Made by a program: the position numbers and the translations under genes. A stretch of 64,000 bases of DNA from Conexibacter woesei Iso977N. GTDB taxonomy: Bacteria; Actinomycetota; Thermoleophilia; Solirubrobacterales; Solirubrobacteraceae. The DNA lies in NCBI RefSeq assembly GCF_000424625.1, contig NZ_AUKG01000004.1:1-64000 (forward strand), written 5' to 3'. The notes under the pieces were generated by a model that was given only the letters and a program-made list of their open reading frames with translations, was not told the origin of the DNA and made no database searches. Numbering within the stretch: the first letter of the stretch is position 1; each line of letters opens with the position of its first letter. Shown here piece by piece: positions 1 through 7,580 of this stretch.

Positions 1-390
1 GGCCAGGCCGACGGCCTGCTCCTCACCCCCACGATCGTCGCCGGCGTCACGCCGGAGATGCGGATCTACGCCGAGGAGTCCTTCGGCCCGATCGTCACGG
101 TCATCGAGGTCGACGGCGCCGACGAAGCCGTCCGCGTCGCCAACGACACCGAGTACGGCCTCGCCGCCGCGGTCTTCGGCGACCCGGCGAGCGCGGAGGC
201 GGTCGCCCGGCGGATCCAGTCCGGCATCTGCCATATCAACGGCGCCACCGTCCACGACGAACCCCAGATGCCCTTCGGCGGCGTCAAGCACTCCGGCTGG
301 GGCCGCTTCGGCGGCGACGCCGCCCTCGACGAGTTCACCGAGCTCCGCTGGCTCACCCGCCAGGACGGCGCGCGCCAGTACCCGATCTAG
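1..390 (+). CDS. Aldehyde dehydrogenase, C-terminal part (5' end outside window)
   Basis: This is the last 129 codons of an NAD(P)-dependent aldehyde dehydrogenase. The reading frame is open from the first base of the window, so the true start and the catalytic cysteine lie upstream. The visible part carries the family motif EESFGP, the segment NDTEYGLAAAVF, and the C-terminal signature PFGGVKHSGWGR that closes the active site. The closest family fit, from memory, is the vanillin/benzaldehyde dehydrogenase group. The pobA and pca genes follow about 2 kb downstream, so oxidation of an aromatic aldehyde to a hydroxybenzoate is a reasonable inference, but the substrate cannot be read from this fragment. 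A strong hairpin follows 8 bp after the stop. Confidence 0.9.
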   Translation, partial: GQADGLLLTPTIVAGVTPEMRIYAEESFGPIVTVIEVDGADEAVRVANDTEYGLAAAVFGDPASAEAVARRIQSGICHINGATVHDEPQMPFGGVKHSGWGRFGGDAALDEFTELRWLTRQDGARQYPI

Positions 391-397
391 CCACGTC

Positions 398-438
398 AAC
401 GGTGCATTTGGGCTCGTATGGGACCCAAATGCACCGTT
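398..438. terminator. Perfect 15-bp inverted repeat between two genes
   Basis: Arms AACGGTGCATTTGGG (398-412) and CCCAAATGCACCGTT (424-438) are exactly complementary and flank an 11-base loop. The repeat starts 8 bp after the aldehyde dehydrogenase stop. There is no T-tract on either side, so a classical intrinsic terminator is not obvious, though actinobacterial terminators often lack one. The arms are much richer in A and T than the surrounding DNA. Confidence 0.6.
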
Positions 439-526
439 CACTGGCGGGGTGCGGCTGGCCGTACCCCGGGGATCTTTGGGGAGGTCCCTGGTGTGCGGGC
501 AGCCGGTGGGCGGGAGAGTGCGGCGC

Positions 527-2038
527 ATGCTCCGCTCTCCCCTCCTCCTCACCTCCACGATGGCCGCCCTCGCGCTCGGCGCGCCGGTCGCCGCGCACGC
601 CGCGACGATCACCTCCGACGGCGCCGGCACGTTCACCTACAACAGCGCGCCGGGCGAGATCAACAGCGGCTCGGTCCAGTACGACGACGACACCGGCGCG
701 ATCGTCTTCTACTCGTCGGGCAGCGTGCCGCTGACCGGCCCGATGCCGGCCGGGTGCACGCAGGACGACGCGTCGGACGCGCGCTGCGTCGGCGCCAGGG
801 CCGCGGTCTGGAACGCGGGCGACGGCGACGAGAACGTCGCGGTCTCCTACGGCTTCCCGGCGGGCATCCCGGTCACGATCGACGGCGGCCCGGGCAAGGA
901 CTGGCTGCGCGGCTCCGACAGGTCCAACGACACGCTGATCGGCGGCGACGGCAACGACCACCTCCAGGGCTTCGACGGCGCCGACACGCTCGACGGCGGC
1001 AACGGCGACGACGAGGTCGACGGCGGCGCCGGCGCCGACCACCTGCAGGGCGGCGCGGGCGACGACCTGATGGAGCCCGACGCGCACGAGGACCCGTCGG
1101 CCGACGTCGTCGACGGCGGCCCGGGCACCGACACGATCGACGGCGACTACTCCTCGCGCTTCCGCTCGACCAGCGCGGGCTCGCAGGTGTTGAACTTCAC
1201 CTTGGCCGGCGGCGCCGACGACGGCCGGCCCGGCGAGAACGACGACGTCAGGGGCGTCGAGCGCCTGATCGTCAGCGACGGCGGCAGGTTCGTCGGGACC
1301 GACGGCAACGACTACATCAAGCTCGCGCAGGTCGGCACGTCCGGCGACCTGACCGGCGGGTACGGCGACGACGAGCTGCGCGGCGGCGACGGCGCCGACA
1401 GGCTCGACGGCGGTCCCGGCAACGACACGCTCGACGGCGGCTTCAACGACGACGTCATCACCGGCGGTCCCGGCCAGGACCACATCTCCGCCGACCTCGC
1501 CAACGGCGACTGCGGCCCGCTGTGGTGCAAGTACCCGTACGGCAACGACACGGTCTACGCCCAGGACGGCGAGGTCGACACGATCTCGTGCGGGTTCGGC
1601 ACCGACACGGTCTACGCCGACGCGGTCGACGTCGTCGACAGCGACTGCGAGAACGTCATCCGCGGCGGCGCCGCACCCACGACGCCGGCCAGGCCGACGA
1701 CCCCGAGCAAGCCCACCAACAACGGGAGCGGCGGGAGCGGGAGCGGCGGCGGTCGCACCGTCCGCGCCTCGCTGGCCAAGGTCTCGCTGGCCCGCGCGTT
1801 GAGGTCCGGCTTCACGCTGAAGGTGTCGGGCGCCAAGGCGGGCACGAAGCTCAAGCTCGCCGCGACCCGTTCCGGGAGGCTCGTCGCCCGCGGCTCCGGC
1901 AAGACCACCAAGAACGGCACGGCCGCGATCAAGCTGCGCTTCACGACCAAGGCCAAGCACTCGCTGCGCCACGCCAAGACCATCACCCTGAAGGTCTCCG
2001 GCAACGGCGTCAGCGCGACCGTCACGCTGAAGCGCTAG
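527..2038 (+). CDS. Secreted RTX-type calcium-binding repeat protein
   Basis: A 503-residue exported protein. The start chosen is ATG 527, preceded by GGGAGAG and followed at once by a signal peptide (residues 1-25, cleavage after VAAHA). An earlier in-frame GTG at 449 would bury that signal. Two blocks of glycine/aspartate nonapeptides of the GGxGxD type, at about residues 118-205 and 275-325, are the hemolysin-type repeats that fold into a calcium-loaded parallel beta roll. A Thr/Pro/Gly/Ser linker (about 383-408) leads to a basic C-terminal domain (410-503) rich in Lys and Thr, probably beta-sandwich and possibly wall-associated. No catalytic domain is seen. Export would be by the Sec route here, not the type I route usual for Gram-negative RTX proteins. 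Function is unknown. Confidence 0.85.
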   Translation: MLRSPLLLTSTMAALALGAPVAAHAATITSDGAGTFTYNSAPGEINSGSVQYDDDTGAIVFYSSGSVPLTGPMPAGCTQDDASDARCVGARAAVWNAGDGDENVAVSYGFPAGIPVTIDGGPGKDWLRGSDRSNDTLIGGDGNDHLQGFDGADTLDGGNGDDEVDGGAGADHLQGGAGDDLMEPDAHEDPSADVVDGGPGTDTIDGDYSSRFRSTSAGSQVLNFTLAGGADDGRPGENDDVRGVERLIVSDGGRFVGTDGNDYIKLAQVGTSGDLTGGYGDDELRGGDGADRLDGGPGNDTLDGGFNDDVITGGPGQDHISADLANGDCGPLWCKYPYGNDTVYAQDGEVDTISCGFGTDTVYADAVDVVDSDCENVIRGGAAPTTPARPTTPSKPTNNGSGGSGSGGGRTVRASLAKVSLARALRSGFTLKVSGAKAGTKLKLAATRSGRLVARGSGKTTKNGTAAIKLRFTTKAKHSLRHAKTITLKVSGNGVSATVTLKR

Positions 2039-2393
2039 GCCTCAGCCGCAACGACCCAACCGACGCGACCCCGAACAGGGCCAGGGCGGCGACGCACAGC
2101 GTGCCGCCCGGCCCGCGTTCTTCGAGCCCGAACGTCGCGACGAGGTACAGCACGCACCCAAGTGCCTGCCCCGCCAGCAGCGCGCGACCGAGCGGCGGAG
2201 CGTGGCGTCCCCGCCGCGCGTCGAAGTACACCTCCAGGGCGAAGGTCGCAAGCAGCACGATGGCAAGGGTGCGGAAGAAGCCGTCGCCCCAGCCGTAGCG
2301 GTCGATCATGCGGCCGGAGAGGATCCCCGCGAGGGCGCCGGCGGCGACTCTGATCCACATCGACGTCTCATGCCACGGCGAGTCCTCGGCCAC
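2022..2393 (-). CDS. Small membrane protein of unknown function
   Basis: A 123-residue protein with about four predicted membrane segments (for example IRVAAGALAGILSG, FFRTLAIVLLATFALEVYF and LLAGQALGCVLYLVATFGL). I do not recognise a family. Start GTG 2393 is well supported by AGGAG six bases upstream. The 3' end overlaps the convergent RTX gene by 17 bp. It lies 17 bp downstream of the end of pobA on the same strand, so it may be the last gene of a pobA transcript, but nothing in the sequence links it to aromatic metabolism. Confidence 0.7.
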   Translation of the reverse strand: MAEDSPWHETSMWIRVAAGALAGILSGRMIDRYGWGDGFFRTLAIVLLATFALEVYFDARRGRHAPPLGRALLAGQALGCVLYLVATFGLEERGPGGTLCVAALALFGVASVGSLRLRPSASA

Positions 2394-2410
2394 GCAGCAC
2401 TCCTACCCAA

Positions 2411-3580
2411 TCAGGTCGGCAGGCCCACGTAGTTCTCGGCCAGGGAGCGGGCGGCGGCTTCGGAGGTGGTGACGTAGCGGAGGCGGGCGCGTTGGAGGCC
2501 GGCGTCGAAGTCGTCGCCGTCGAGGCGGTGCAGCAGGGTCGTCATGTAGGTGGAGAAGTCCTGGACGCGCCAAACGCGCTGCAGGCAGGTGTCGCTGTAC
2601 TCGTCCAGGCCGGTGGTCGAGCCGTTCGCGTAGAAGGCCGTCAGAGCCTCGGCGAGGACGCGGACGTCGTTGACCGCCAGGTTCAGCCCCTTGGCCCCGG
2701 TCGGCGGCACGATGTGCGCGGCGTCGCCGGCCAGGAACAACTTGCCGCGGCGCATCGGCGCGGCGACGAACGAGCGCATCGGCGTGATGCCCTTCTCGAT
2801 GATCGGCCCCTCGGTCAGCGACCAGCCCGGCGCCTCGAAGCGCAGGTGCAGCTCCTCCCAGATGCGGTCGTCGGGCCAGTTGGCGATGTCGTCGTCGGGG
2901 TCGACCTGGAGGTAGAGCCGGCTCAGCGTGGGCGAGCGCAGCGAGTGCATCGCGAAGCCGCGGTCGTGGTAGGCGTAGATCAGCTCGTCGGTCGACGGCG
3001 CGACGTCGGCGAGGATCCCGAGCCAGCCGAACGGGTACTCGCGCTCGGCGATCTGCAGCCGGTCCGCGCCGACCGCCGGCCGGCAGATGCCGTGGAAGCC
3101 GTCGCAGCCGGCGATGACGTCGCAGTCGAGGCGTGCGTCTTCGCCGTCGACCGTCCTGTAGGTGATGAACGGCGCGTCGCCGTCGACATCATGCACTTGA
3201 ACGTCGCTGACCTCGAAGACCGGCGGATCGCCCGCCGCCTCGCGCGCCGCGATCAGGTCCTTGACCACTTCCTGCTGGCCATAGATCCAGATCGCCCGCC
3301 CGCCGGTGAGGTCGCTCATCGCGATCCGGTGGCCCTCGCCGTCGAAGCGCAGCTCGATGCCGTGGTGGACGATGCCCTCGCGGTCCAGGCGCTCGGCGAC
3401 GCCGGCCTCGCGCAGCAGGTCGACCGTGTTCTGCTCCAGGACGCCGGCGCGCACGCGCTGCTGCACGTACTCGCGGTCGCGCGCCTCCAACACCACCGAC
3501 TCGATCCCCTGGAGGTGGAGCAGGTGCGCGAGCACCAACCCCGCCGGACCCGCTCCGACGATCCCGACCTGCGTACGCAC
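2411..3580 (-). CDS. pobA: 4-hydroxybenzoate 3-monooxygenase
   Basis: A flavoprotein hydroxylase of 389 residues, the usual family length, that converts 4-hydroxybenzoate to protocatechuate with NAD(P)H and O2. Visible features are the N-terminal FAD dinucleotide motif VGIVGAGPAG, the DG motif in CDVIAGCDGFHGICRP, and the GD motif FLAGDAAHIVPPTGAKG that contacts the FAD ribityl chain. The start was set at GTG 3580, which has AGAGGA nine bases upstream and gives the conserved N-terminus MRTQVGIVGAG; the open frame extends further but without family similarity. It is divergent from the pca operon, which degrades its product, and the two share a 71-bp promoter region. Confidence 0.95.
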   Translation of the reverse strand: MRTQVGIVGAGPAGLVLAHLLHLQGIESVVLEARDREYVQQRVRAGVLEQNTVDLLREAGVAERLDREGIVHHGIELRFDGEGHRIAMSDLTGGRAIWIYGQQEVVKDLIAAREAAGDPPVFEVSDVQVHDVDGDAPFITYRTVDGEDARLDCDVIAGCDGFHGICRPAVGADRLQIAEREYPFGWLGILADVAPSTDELIYAYHDRGFAMHSLRSPTLSRLYLQVDPDDDIANWPDDRIWEELHLRFEAPGWSLTEGPIIEKGITPMRSFVAAPMRRGKLFLAGDAAHIVPPTGAKGLNLAVNDVRVLAEALTAFYANGSTTGLDEYSDTCLQRVWRVQDFSTYMTTLLHRLDGDDFDAGLQRARLRYVTTSEAAARSLAENYVGLPT

Positions 3581-3612
3581 GACCACGACTCCTCTGGCTC
3601 CTGACCACCGGC

Positions 3613-3640
3613 TTGACGCCGCTCGCGGAGAGCATATACC
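3613..3640 (+). promoter_or_regulatory. Promoter of the pca operon
   Basis: TTGACG (3613-3618), a 16-bp spacer and TATACC (3635-3640) make a good sigma-70-type promoter. The expected transcription start (about 3646-3648) is only 4-6 bases before the pcaI ATG, so the message would be nearly leaderless. No Shine-Dalgarno sequence precedes that ATG, which agrees. Confidence 0.6.
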
Positions 3641-3659
3641 GTCGTGTGCGCATGGCAAC
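3631..3659 (-). promoter_or_regulatory. Promoter of pobA, overlapping the pca promoter
   Basis: On the minus strand TTGCCA (3659-3654), a 17-bp spacer and TATGCT (3636-3631) precede pobA by about 50 bases. The two divergent -10 elements share the same ten bases (3631-3640), so polymerase at one promoter should exclude polymerase at the other. Confidence 0.5.
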
Positions 3660-4470
3660 CAAGCGTGCGCATAGCGCACAACTCCTGGCCCTGTCCGATG
3701 CGGTCGCGTCGCTCGTCCACGACGGCGACAGCGTCGCGCTGGAGGGCTTCACCCACCTGATCCCCTTCGCGGCCGGTCACGAGGTGATCCGCCAGGGCCG
3801 GCGCGACCTCGAGCTGATCCGGATGACGCCCGACCTCTTGTACGACCAGATGGTCGGCATGGGCTGCGCGCGCAAGTTGGTGTTCTCGTACGCGGGCAAC
3901 CCCGGCGTCGGCTCGCTGCACCGCCTGCGCGACGCGGTCGAGCACGGCTGGCCCACGCCGCTGGAGATCGAGGAGCACTCGCACGCCGGGATGGCCAACC
4001 GCTACGCCGCGGGCGCGTCGAACCTCCCGTTCGGGCTGCTGCGCGGCTACAGCGGGACCGACCTGGTCGCGCACACCAACGTGAAGTTCGTCGAGTGCCC
4101 GTTCACCGGCGAGGAGCTGGCCGCGGTCCCCGCGCTGCGCCCGGACGTCGCGATCGTCCACGCCCAGGAGGCCGACCGGCGCGGCAACGTGCAGCTCTGG
4201 GGCATCCCGGGCGTGCAGAAGGAGGCCGTGCTCGCGGCCTCGCGGTCGCTGGTCACCGTGGAGCGCGTCGTCGACGAGCTCGAGCCGCGCGCCGGCGGCG
4301 TGATCATCCCGGGCTGGTGCGTCGACGCGATCGCCGAGGCGCCGCGCGGCGCCTACCCGTCCTACGCGCACGGCCTGACCGAGCGCGACAACGACTTCTA
4401 CAAGGCGTGGGACAAGCTCTCGCGCGACCGCGACGAGTTCTTGTCGTGGATGAAGGAGCACGTGCTGTGA
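3652..4470 (+). CDS. pcaI: 3-oxoadipate CoA-transferase, alpha subunit
   Basis: The 272-residue alpha subunit of a class I CoA transferase that moves CoA from succinyl-CoA to 3-oxoadipate, the next-to-last step of the beta-ketoadipate pathway. It has the N-terminal CoA-transferase fold (SVALEGFTHLIPFAAGHEVI) and the conserved stretches LIRMTPDLLYDQMVGMG and HAQEADRRGNVQLWG. It resembles the glutaconate transferase (GctA/CatI) lineage in length and motifs. ATG 3652 was chosen because it sits just below the promoter; an upstream TTG at 3613 is actually the -35 element. It overlaps pcaJ by 4 bp and is the first gene of the operon. Confidence 0.92.
   Translation: MATKRAHSAQLLALSDAVASLVHDGDSVALEGFTHLIPFAAGHEVIRQGRRDLELIRMTPDLLYDQMVGMGCARKLVFSYAGNPGVGSLHRLRDAVEHGWPTPLEIEEHSHAGMANRYAAGASNLPFGLLRGYSGTDLVAHTNVKFVECPFTGEELAAVPALRPDVAIVHAQEADRRGNVQLWGIPGVQKEAVLAASRSLVTVERVVDELEPRAGGVIIPGWCVDAIAEAPRGAYPSYAHGLTERDNDFYKAWDKLSRDRDEFLSWMKEHVL
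3665..3679. promoter_or_regulatory. Palindromic operator candidate for an IclR-type regulator
   Basis: GTGCGC-ATA-GCGCAC is a perfect 15-bp palindrome just inside pcaI and just upstream of the pobA -35 element. The half sequence GTGCGCAT also occurs 19 bp away at 3646-3653, about two helical turns. IclR-family regulators of protocatechuate genes bind short palindromes of this kind, and the operon ends with such a gene, so it is a good candidate site. Binding is inferred. Confidence 0.45.
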
Positions 4471-5165
4471 GCGCCTCCCGAGGGGACGTCCAGACGATCG
4501 TCGCCGCCCGCCACCTCGCCGACGCCGAGTCGGTGTTCATCGGCGTCGGGCGCCCGTCGACCGCCGCGATCCTGGCCCGGGCGATCATCAACCCCGACCT
4601 GGTCCTGGTCTACGAGTCCGGGACGATCGGCGCCAAGCCGACCAGGATCCCGTTGTCGATCGGCGACGGCGAGCTGGCGGCGACCGCCGACTTCGTGGTC
4701 TCGGTCCCCGAGATGTTCAACTACTGGATCCAGCCGGGGCGGGTCGACGTCGCGTTCCTGGGTGCGGCGCAGGTCGACCCGCGCGGCGCGCTGAACTCGA
4801 CGGTGATCGGCGACTACGCGGCGCCCAAGACGCGCCTGCCGGGCGCGGGCGGCGCGCCGGAGATCGCGCGCGGCTGCCGCCGCGTGATGGTCGTGGCGCC
4901 GCACTCGAAGCGCACGTTCGTGGAGAGGCTGGACTTCGTGACGACGCCGACCGCGCCGGTCGCGGTGATCACCGACCTCGGCGTGCTGGAGCCGTCGCAG
5001 GCCCACGACGGCGAGCTGGTCCTGACCCAGGTCCACCCCGGCGTGACCGCCGACGAGGCGCGCGAGGCGACCGGCTGGCCGCTGCGCGTCGCCGACGACC
5101 TGCGCGAGACGAGCGCACCCACCGACGAAGAGCTGACCGCCTTGCAGGAGCTGTTGAGCCGATGA
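4467..5165 (+). CDS. pcaJ: 3-oxoadipate CoA-transferase, beta subunit
   Basis: The 232-residue beta subunit that pairs with the preceding gene product. The segment LVLVYESGTIGAKP holds the glutamate (ESG) that forms the enzyme-CoA thioester in this family, followed by the conserved IGDGELAATADFVVS and the VAFLGAAQVDPRGALN region. GTG 4467 starts inside the pcaI stop (GTGA overlap), a sign of translational coupling and equal subunit production. It overlaps pcaF by 4 bp (ATGA). Confidence 0.92.
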   Translation: MSASRGDVQTIVAARHLADAESVFIGVGRPSTAAILARAIINPDLVLVYESGTIGAKPTRIPLSIGDGELAATADFVVSVPEMFNYWIQPGRVDVAFLGAAQVDPRGALNSTVIGDYAAPKTRLPGAGGAPEIARGCRRVMVVAPHSKRTFVERLDFVTTPTAPVAVITDLGVLEPSQAHDGELVLTQVHPGVTADEAREATGWPLRVADDLRETSAPTDEELTALQELLSR

Positions 5166-6340
5166 CCGACACGTACATCCTGGACGCGATCCGGACCCCG
5201 TTCGGCCGCTACGGCGGGGCGCTGAGCGGCGTCCGGCCCGACGACCTCGCCGCGAGCACGTTGAAGGCCTTGGTCGAGCGGACGCCGTCACTCGACCCCG
5301 CCGACATCGACGACGTCTTCCTCGGCAACGCCAACGGCGCGGGCGAGGACAACCGCGACGTCGCGCGGATGGCGATCCTGCTCGCGGGGCTGCCGACGTC
5401 GGTGCCCGGCGTGGCGGTCAACCGGTTGTGCGGGTCCTCGCTCGACGCGACGATGCAGGCCTCGCGGGCGATCGCGGCGGGCGACGCGAGCGTCGTCGTT
5501 GCGGGCGGCGTCGAGTCGATGTCGCGCGCGCCGTGGGTCCTGCTCAAGCCCGCCAAGGGCTTCCCGGCCGGGCCCGAGACGCTGCACTCGACGACGCTCG
5601 GCTGGCGCATGGTCAATCCCGCGATGCCCGAGCAGTGGACGATCTCGCTGGGCGCGTCCGCCGAGAAGCTGGCCGGCATGTACAACATCTCGCGCGACGA
5701 CCAGGACGCGTTCGCGCTGCGCTCGCACCGCCTCGCGGCGCAGGCGTGGGACGCCGGGGTCTACGACGGCGAGGTCGTCGCGGTCCCGGGCGTCGAGCTG
5801 GCGCGCGACGAGGGCATCCGCGCGGACTCGTCGCTGGAGAAGCTCGGCAGGCTGAAGGCCGCGTTCGTGGACGGCGGGACCGTCACGGCGGGCAACTCGT
5901 CGCCCCTCAACGACGGCGCGTCGATGATCCTGCTCGGCGACGAGGCCGCGGCCGGTCGGCTGGGCCGGGACCCGCTGGCGCGCGTGGTCTCCCGCGCCGC
6001 GCACGGCGTCGACCCCGACGTCTTCGGGATCGGCCCGGTCGAGGCGGCCAACGCCGCGCTGCGGCGTGCCGGGATCGGCTGGGGCGACCTGACCGCGGTC
6101 GAGCTCAACGAGGCGTTCGCCTCGCAGTCGCTGGCGTGCGTGCGCCAGTGGCCCGAGCTGGATCCGGAGATCGTCAACGTGCGCGGCGGGGCGATCGCGA
6201 TCGGCCATCCGCTGGGCGCGAGCGGGGCGCGGATCGTCGGGCGGCTCGCCCACGAGCTGCGCGCGAGGGGCGGCGGGTACGGTCTTGCCGCGATCTGCAT
6301 CGGAGTTGGACAGGGATTGGCGGTGGTGCTGCATGCATGA
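5162..6340 (+). CDS. pcaF: 3-oxoadipyl-CoA thiolase
   Basis: A 392-residue type II thiolase of the PcaF/PaaJ class that cleaves 3-oxoadipyl-CoA to acetyl-CoA and succinyl-CoA, ending the pathway. The acyl-accepting cysteine is in VNRLCGSSLDA (about residue 89), the catalytic histidine in GHPLGASGARIVG (about 349), and the second cysteine in AAICIGVGQGLA (about 379). Length and motif spacing match functional thiolases. ATG 5162 overlaps the pcaJ stop, and the 3' end overlaps pcaH by 8 bp. Confidence 0.94.
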   Translation: MTDTYILDAIRTPFGRYGGALSGVRPDDLAASTLKALVERTPSLDPADIDDVFLGNANGAGEDNRDVARMAILLAGLPTSVPGVAVNRLCGSSLDATMQASRAIAAGDASVVVAGGVESMSRAPWVLLKPAKGFPAGPETLHSTTLGWRMVNPAMPEQWTISLGASAEKLAGMYNISRDDQDAFALRSHRLAAQAWDAGVYDGEVVAVPGVELARDEGIRADSSLEKLGRLKAAFVDGGTVTAGNSSPLNDGASMILLGDEAAAGRLGRDPLARVVSRAAHGVDPDVFGIGPVEAANAALRRAGIGWGDLTAVELNEAFASQSLACVRQWPELDPEIVNVRGGAIAIGHPLGASGARIVGRLAHELRARGGGYGLAAICIGVGQGLAVVLHA

Positions 6341-7061
6341 TGATGTGGTTGACGCGGACGCCGGCTACCTGCGCGATCCGGACGGGACGCACCCGCCGCT
6401 GGACTACGACGGCTACCGGTCGACCGCGCTGCGCCATCCCAAGCAGCCGCTGGTCTACCTCCCCCACTCGGTCGCCGAGCGCACGGGGCCGCAGCTCGGG
6501 CCCGAGCGCGTTCTCGGTGCGCTCGACCACGACCTGACCAAGCAGCACGGCGGCGAGCCGCTGGGCGAGCGGATCATCGTCGGCGGGCGCGTTCTCGACG
6601 GTGATGGTCGCCCGATCCGCAACACGCTCGTCGAGGTCTGGCAGGCCAACGCGGCCGGGCGCTACCTGCACAAGGGCGACCAGCACCCGGCGCCGTTGGA
6701 CCCCAACTTCTCGGGCGCCGGGCGCTGCGTGACCGACGACGAGGGGCGCTACGAGTTCATCACCATCAAGCCGGGCGCCTACCCGTGGGGCAACCACCAC
6801 AACGCGTGGCGGCCGCAGCACATCCACTTCTCGCTGCTCGGGCAGGCGTTCGCGCAGCGGCTCGTGACCCAGATGTACTTCCCGGGCGACCCGCTGTTCC
6901 AGTACGACCCGATCTACAACTCGGTCCGGGACCCGCAAGGGCGCGAGCGGATGGTCTCATCGTTCAACATCGACAAGACCGTGCCGGAGTGGGCGTTGGC
7001 CTATGACTTCGACATCGTCCTGCGCGGGCGCGAGTCGACGCCGATCGAGGAGGAGATCTAG
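6333..7061 (+). CDS. pcaH: Protocatechuate 3,4-dioxygenase, beta subunit
   Basis: The iron-bearing subunit (242 residues) of intradiol protocatechuate 3,4-dioxygenase, which opens protocatechuate to 3-carboxy-cis,cis-muconate. All four Fe(III) ligands of the family can be placed: Tyr in AAGRYLHKG, Tyr 39 residues later in KPGAYPWGN, and the two His of RPQHIHFS 13 and 15 residues further on, the spacing known for the Pseudomonas enzyme (Tyr408, Tyr447, His460, His462). ATG 6333 overlaps the end of pcaF by 8 bp. pcaG follows with no spacer, and GAGGAGGAG at the end of pcaH serves as its ribosome binding site. Confidence 0.95.
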   Translation: MHDDVVDADAGYLRDPDGTHPPLDYDGYRSTALRHPKQPLVYLPHSVAERTGPQLGPERVLGALDHDLTKQHGGEPLGERIIVGGRVLDGDGRPIRNTLVEVWQANAAGRYLHKGDQHPAPLDPNFSGAGRCVTDDEGRYEFITIKPGAYPWGNHHNAWRPQHIHFSLLGQAFAQRLVTQMYFPGDPLFQYDPIYNSVRDPQGRERMVSSFNIDKTVPEWALAYDFDIVLRGRESTPIEEEI

Positions 7062-7580
7062 ATGGCCCTGGAGTCGACCCCGTCACAGACGGTCGGGCCG
7101 TACTTCTCGATCGGCCTGCCGTGGGACGGCGGACCGGACGCGGTGGCGCCCGACGACGCGGGCGCGCTGACGATCGGCGGCGTCGTCTACGACGGCGCGG
7201 GCACGGCGATCCCGGACGCGATGATCGAGACCTGGCAGGCCGACGCCTCCGGCGCGTGGGGCACGCGCGACGGGTTCCGCGGGTTCGCGCGGGTGGGCAC
7301 CGACGACGACGGGCGCTGGGCGATCCGGACCGTCAAGCCGGGCGCTGCCGAAGGCGCCGCGCCGTTCATCGAGGTGTCGGTCTTCGCCCGCGGATTGCTG
7401 CATCGCTGCGTCACGCGGATCTACTTCGGTGACGAAGAGGCGGCGAACCGGGAAGATGCCGTCCTGGCGTCCGTTCCGGCGGAGCGGCGTGACACGCTCC
7501 TGGCGACGCCGACCGACGATGGCTACCGATTCGACATCCACCTCCAGGGCGACGGCGAGACCGTCTTCTTCGACGTCTGA
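7062..7580 (+). CDS. pcaG: Protocatechuate 3,4-dioxygenase, alpha subunit
   Basis: The 172-residue alpha subunit, homologous to PcaH but lacking the iron ligands, as is normal. Conserved features are the N-terminal TPSQTVGPYFSIGLPWDG, the core VYDGAGTAIPDAMIETWQAD and the C-terminal RFDIHLQGDGETVFFDV. It forms the structural half of the (alpha-beta) dioxygenase protomer and shapes the substrate pocket. The gene directly abuts pcaH and shares its last bases with the start region of pcaB. Confidence 0.94.
   Translation: MALESTPSQTVGPYFSIGLPWDGGPDAVAPDDAGALTIGGVVYDGAGTAIPDAMIETWQADASGAWGTRDGFRGFARVGTDDDGRWAIRTVKPGAAEGAAPFIEVSVFARGLLHRCVTRIYFGDEEAANREDAVLASVPAERRDTLLATPTDDGYRFDIHLQGDGETVFFDV

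Noticed and set aside
353-1972. Long minus-strand open frame opposite the RTX protein
   Set aside because: It is the antisense of a GC-rich Gly/Asp repeat region, gives an Arg/Val/Gly-only product with no family features, and lacks a ribosome binding site.
3613-3651. Upstream TTG 3613 as the start of pcaI
   Set aside because: Those bases form the -35 and -10 elements of the operon promoter and the added residues are not conserved.
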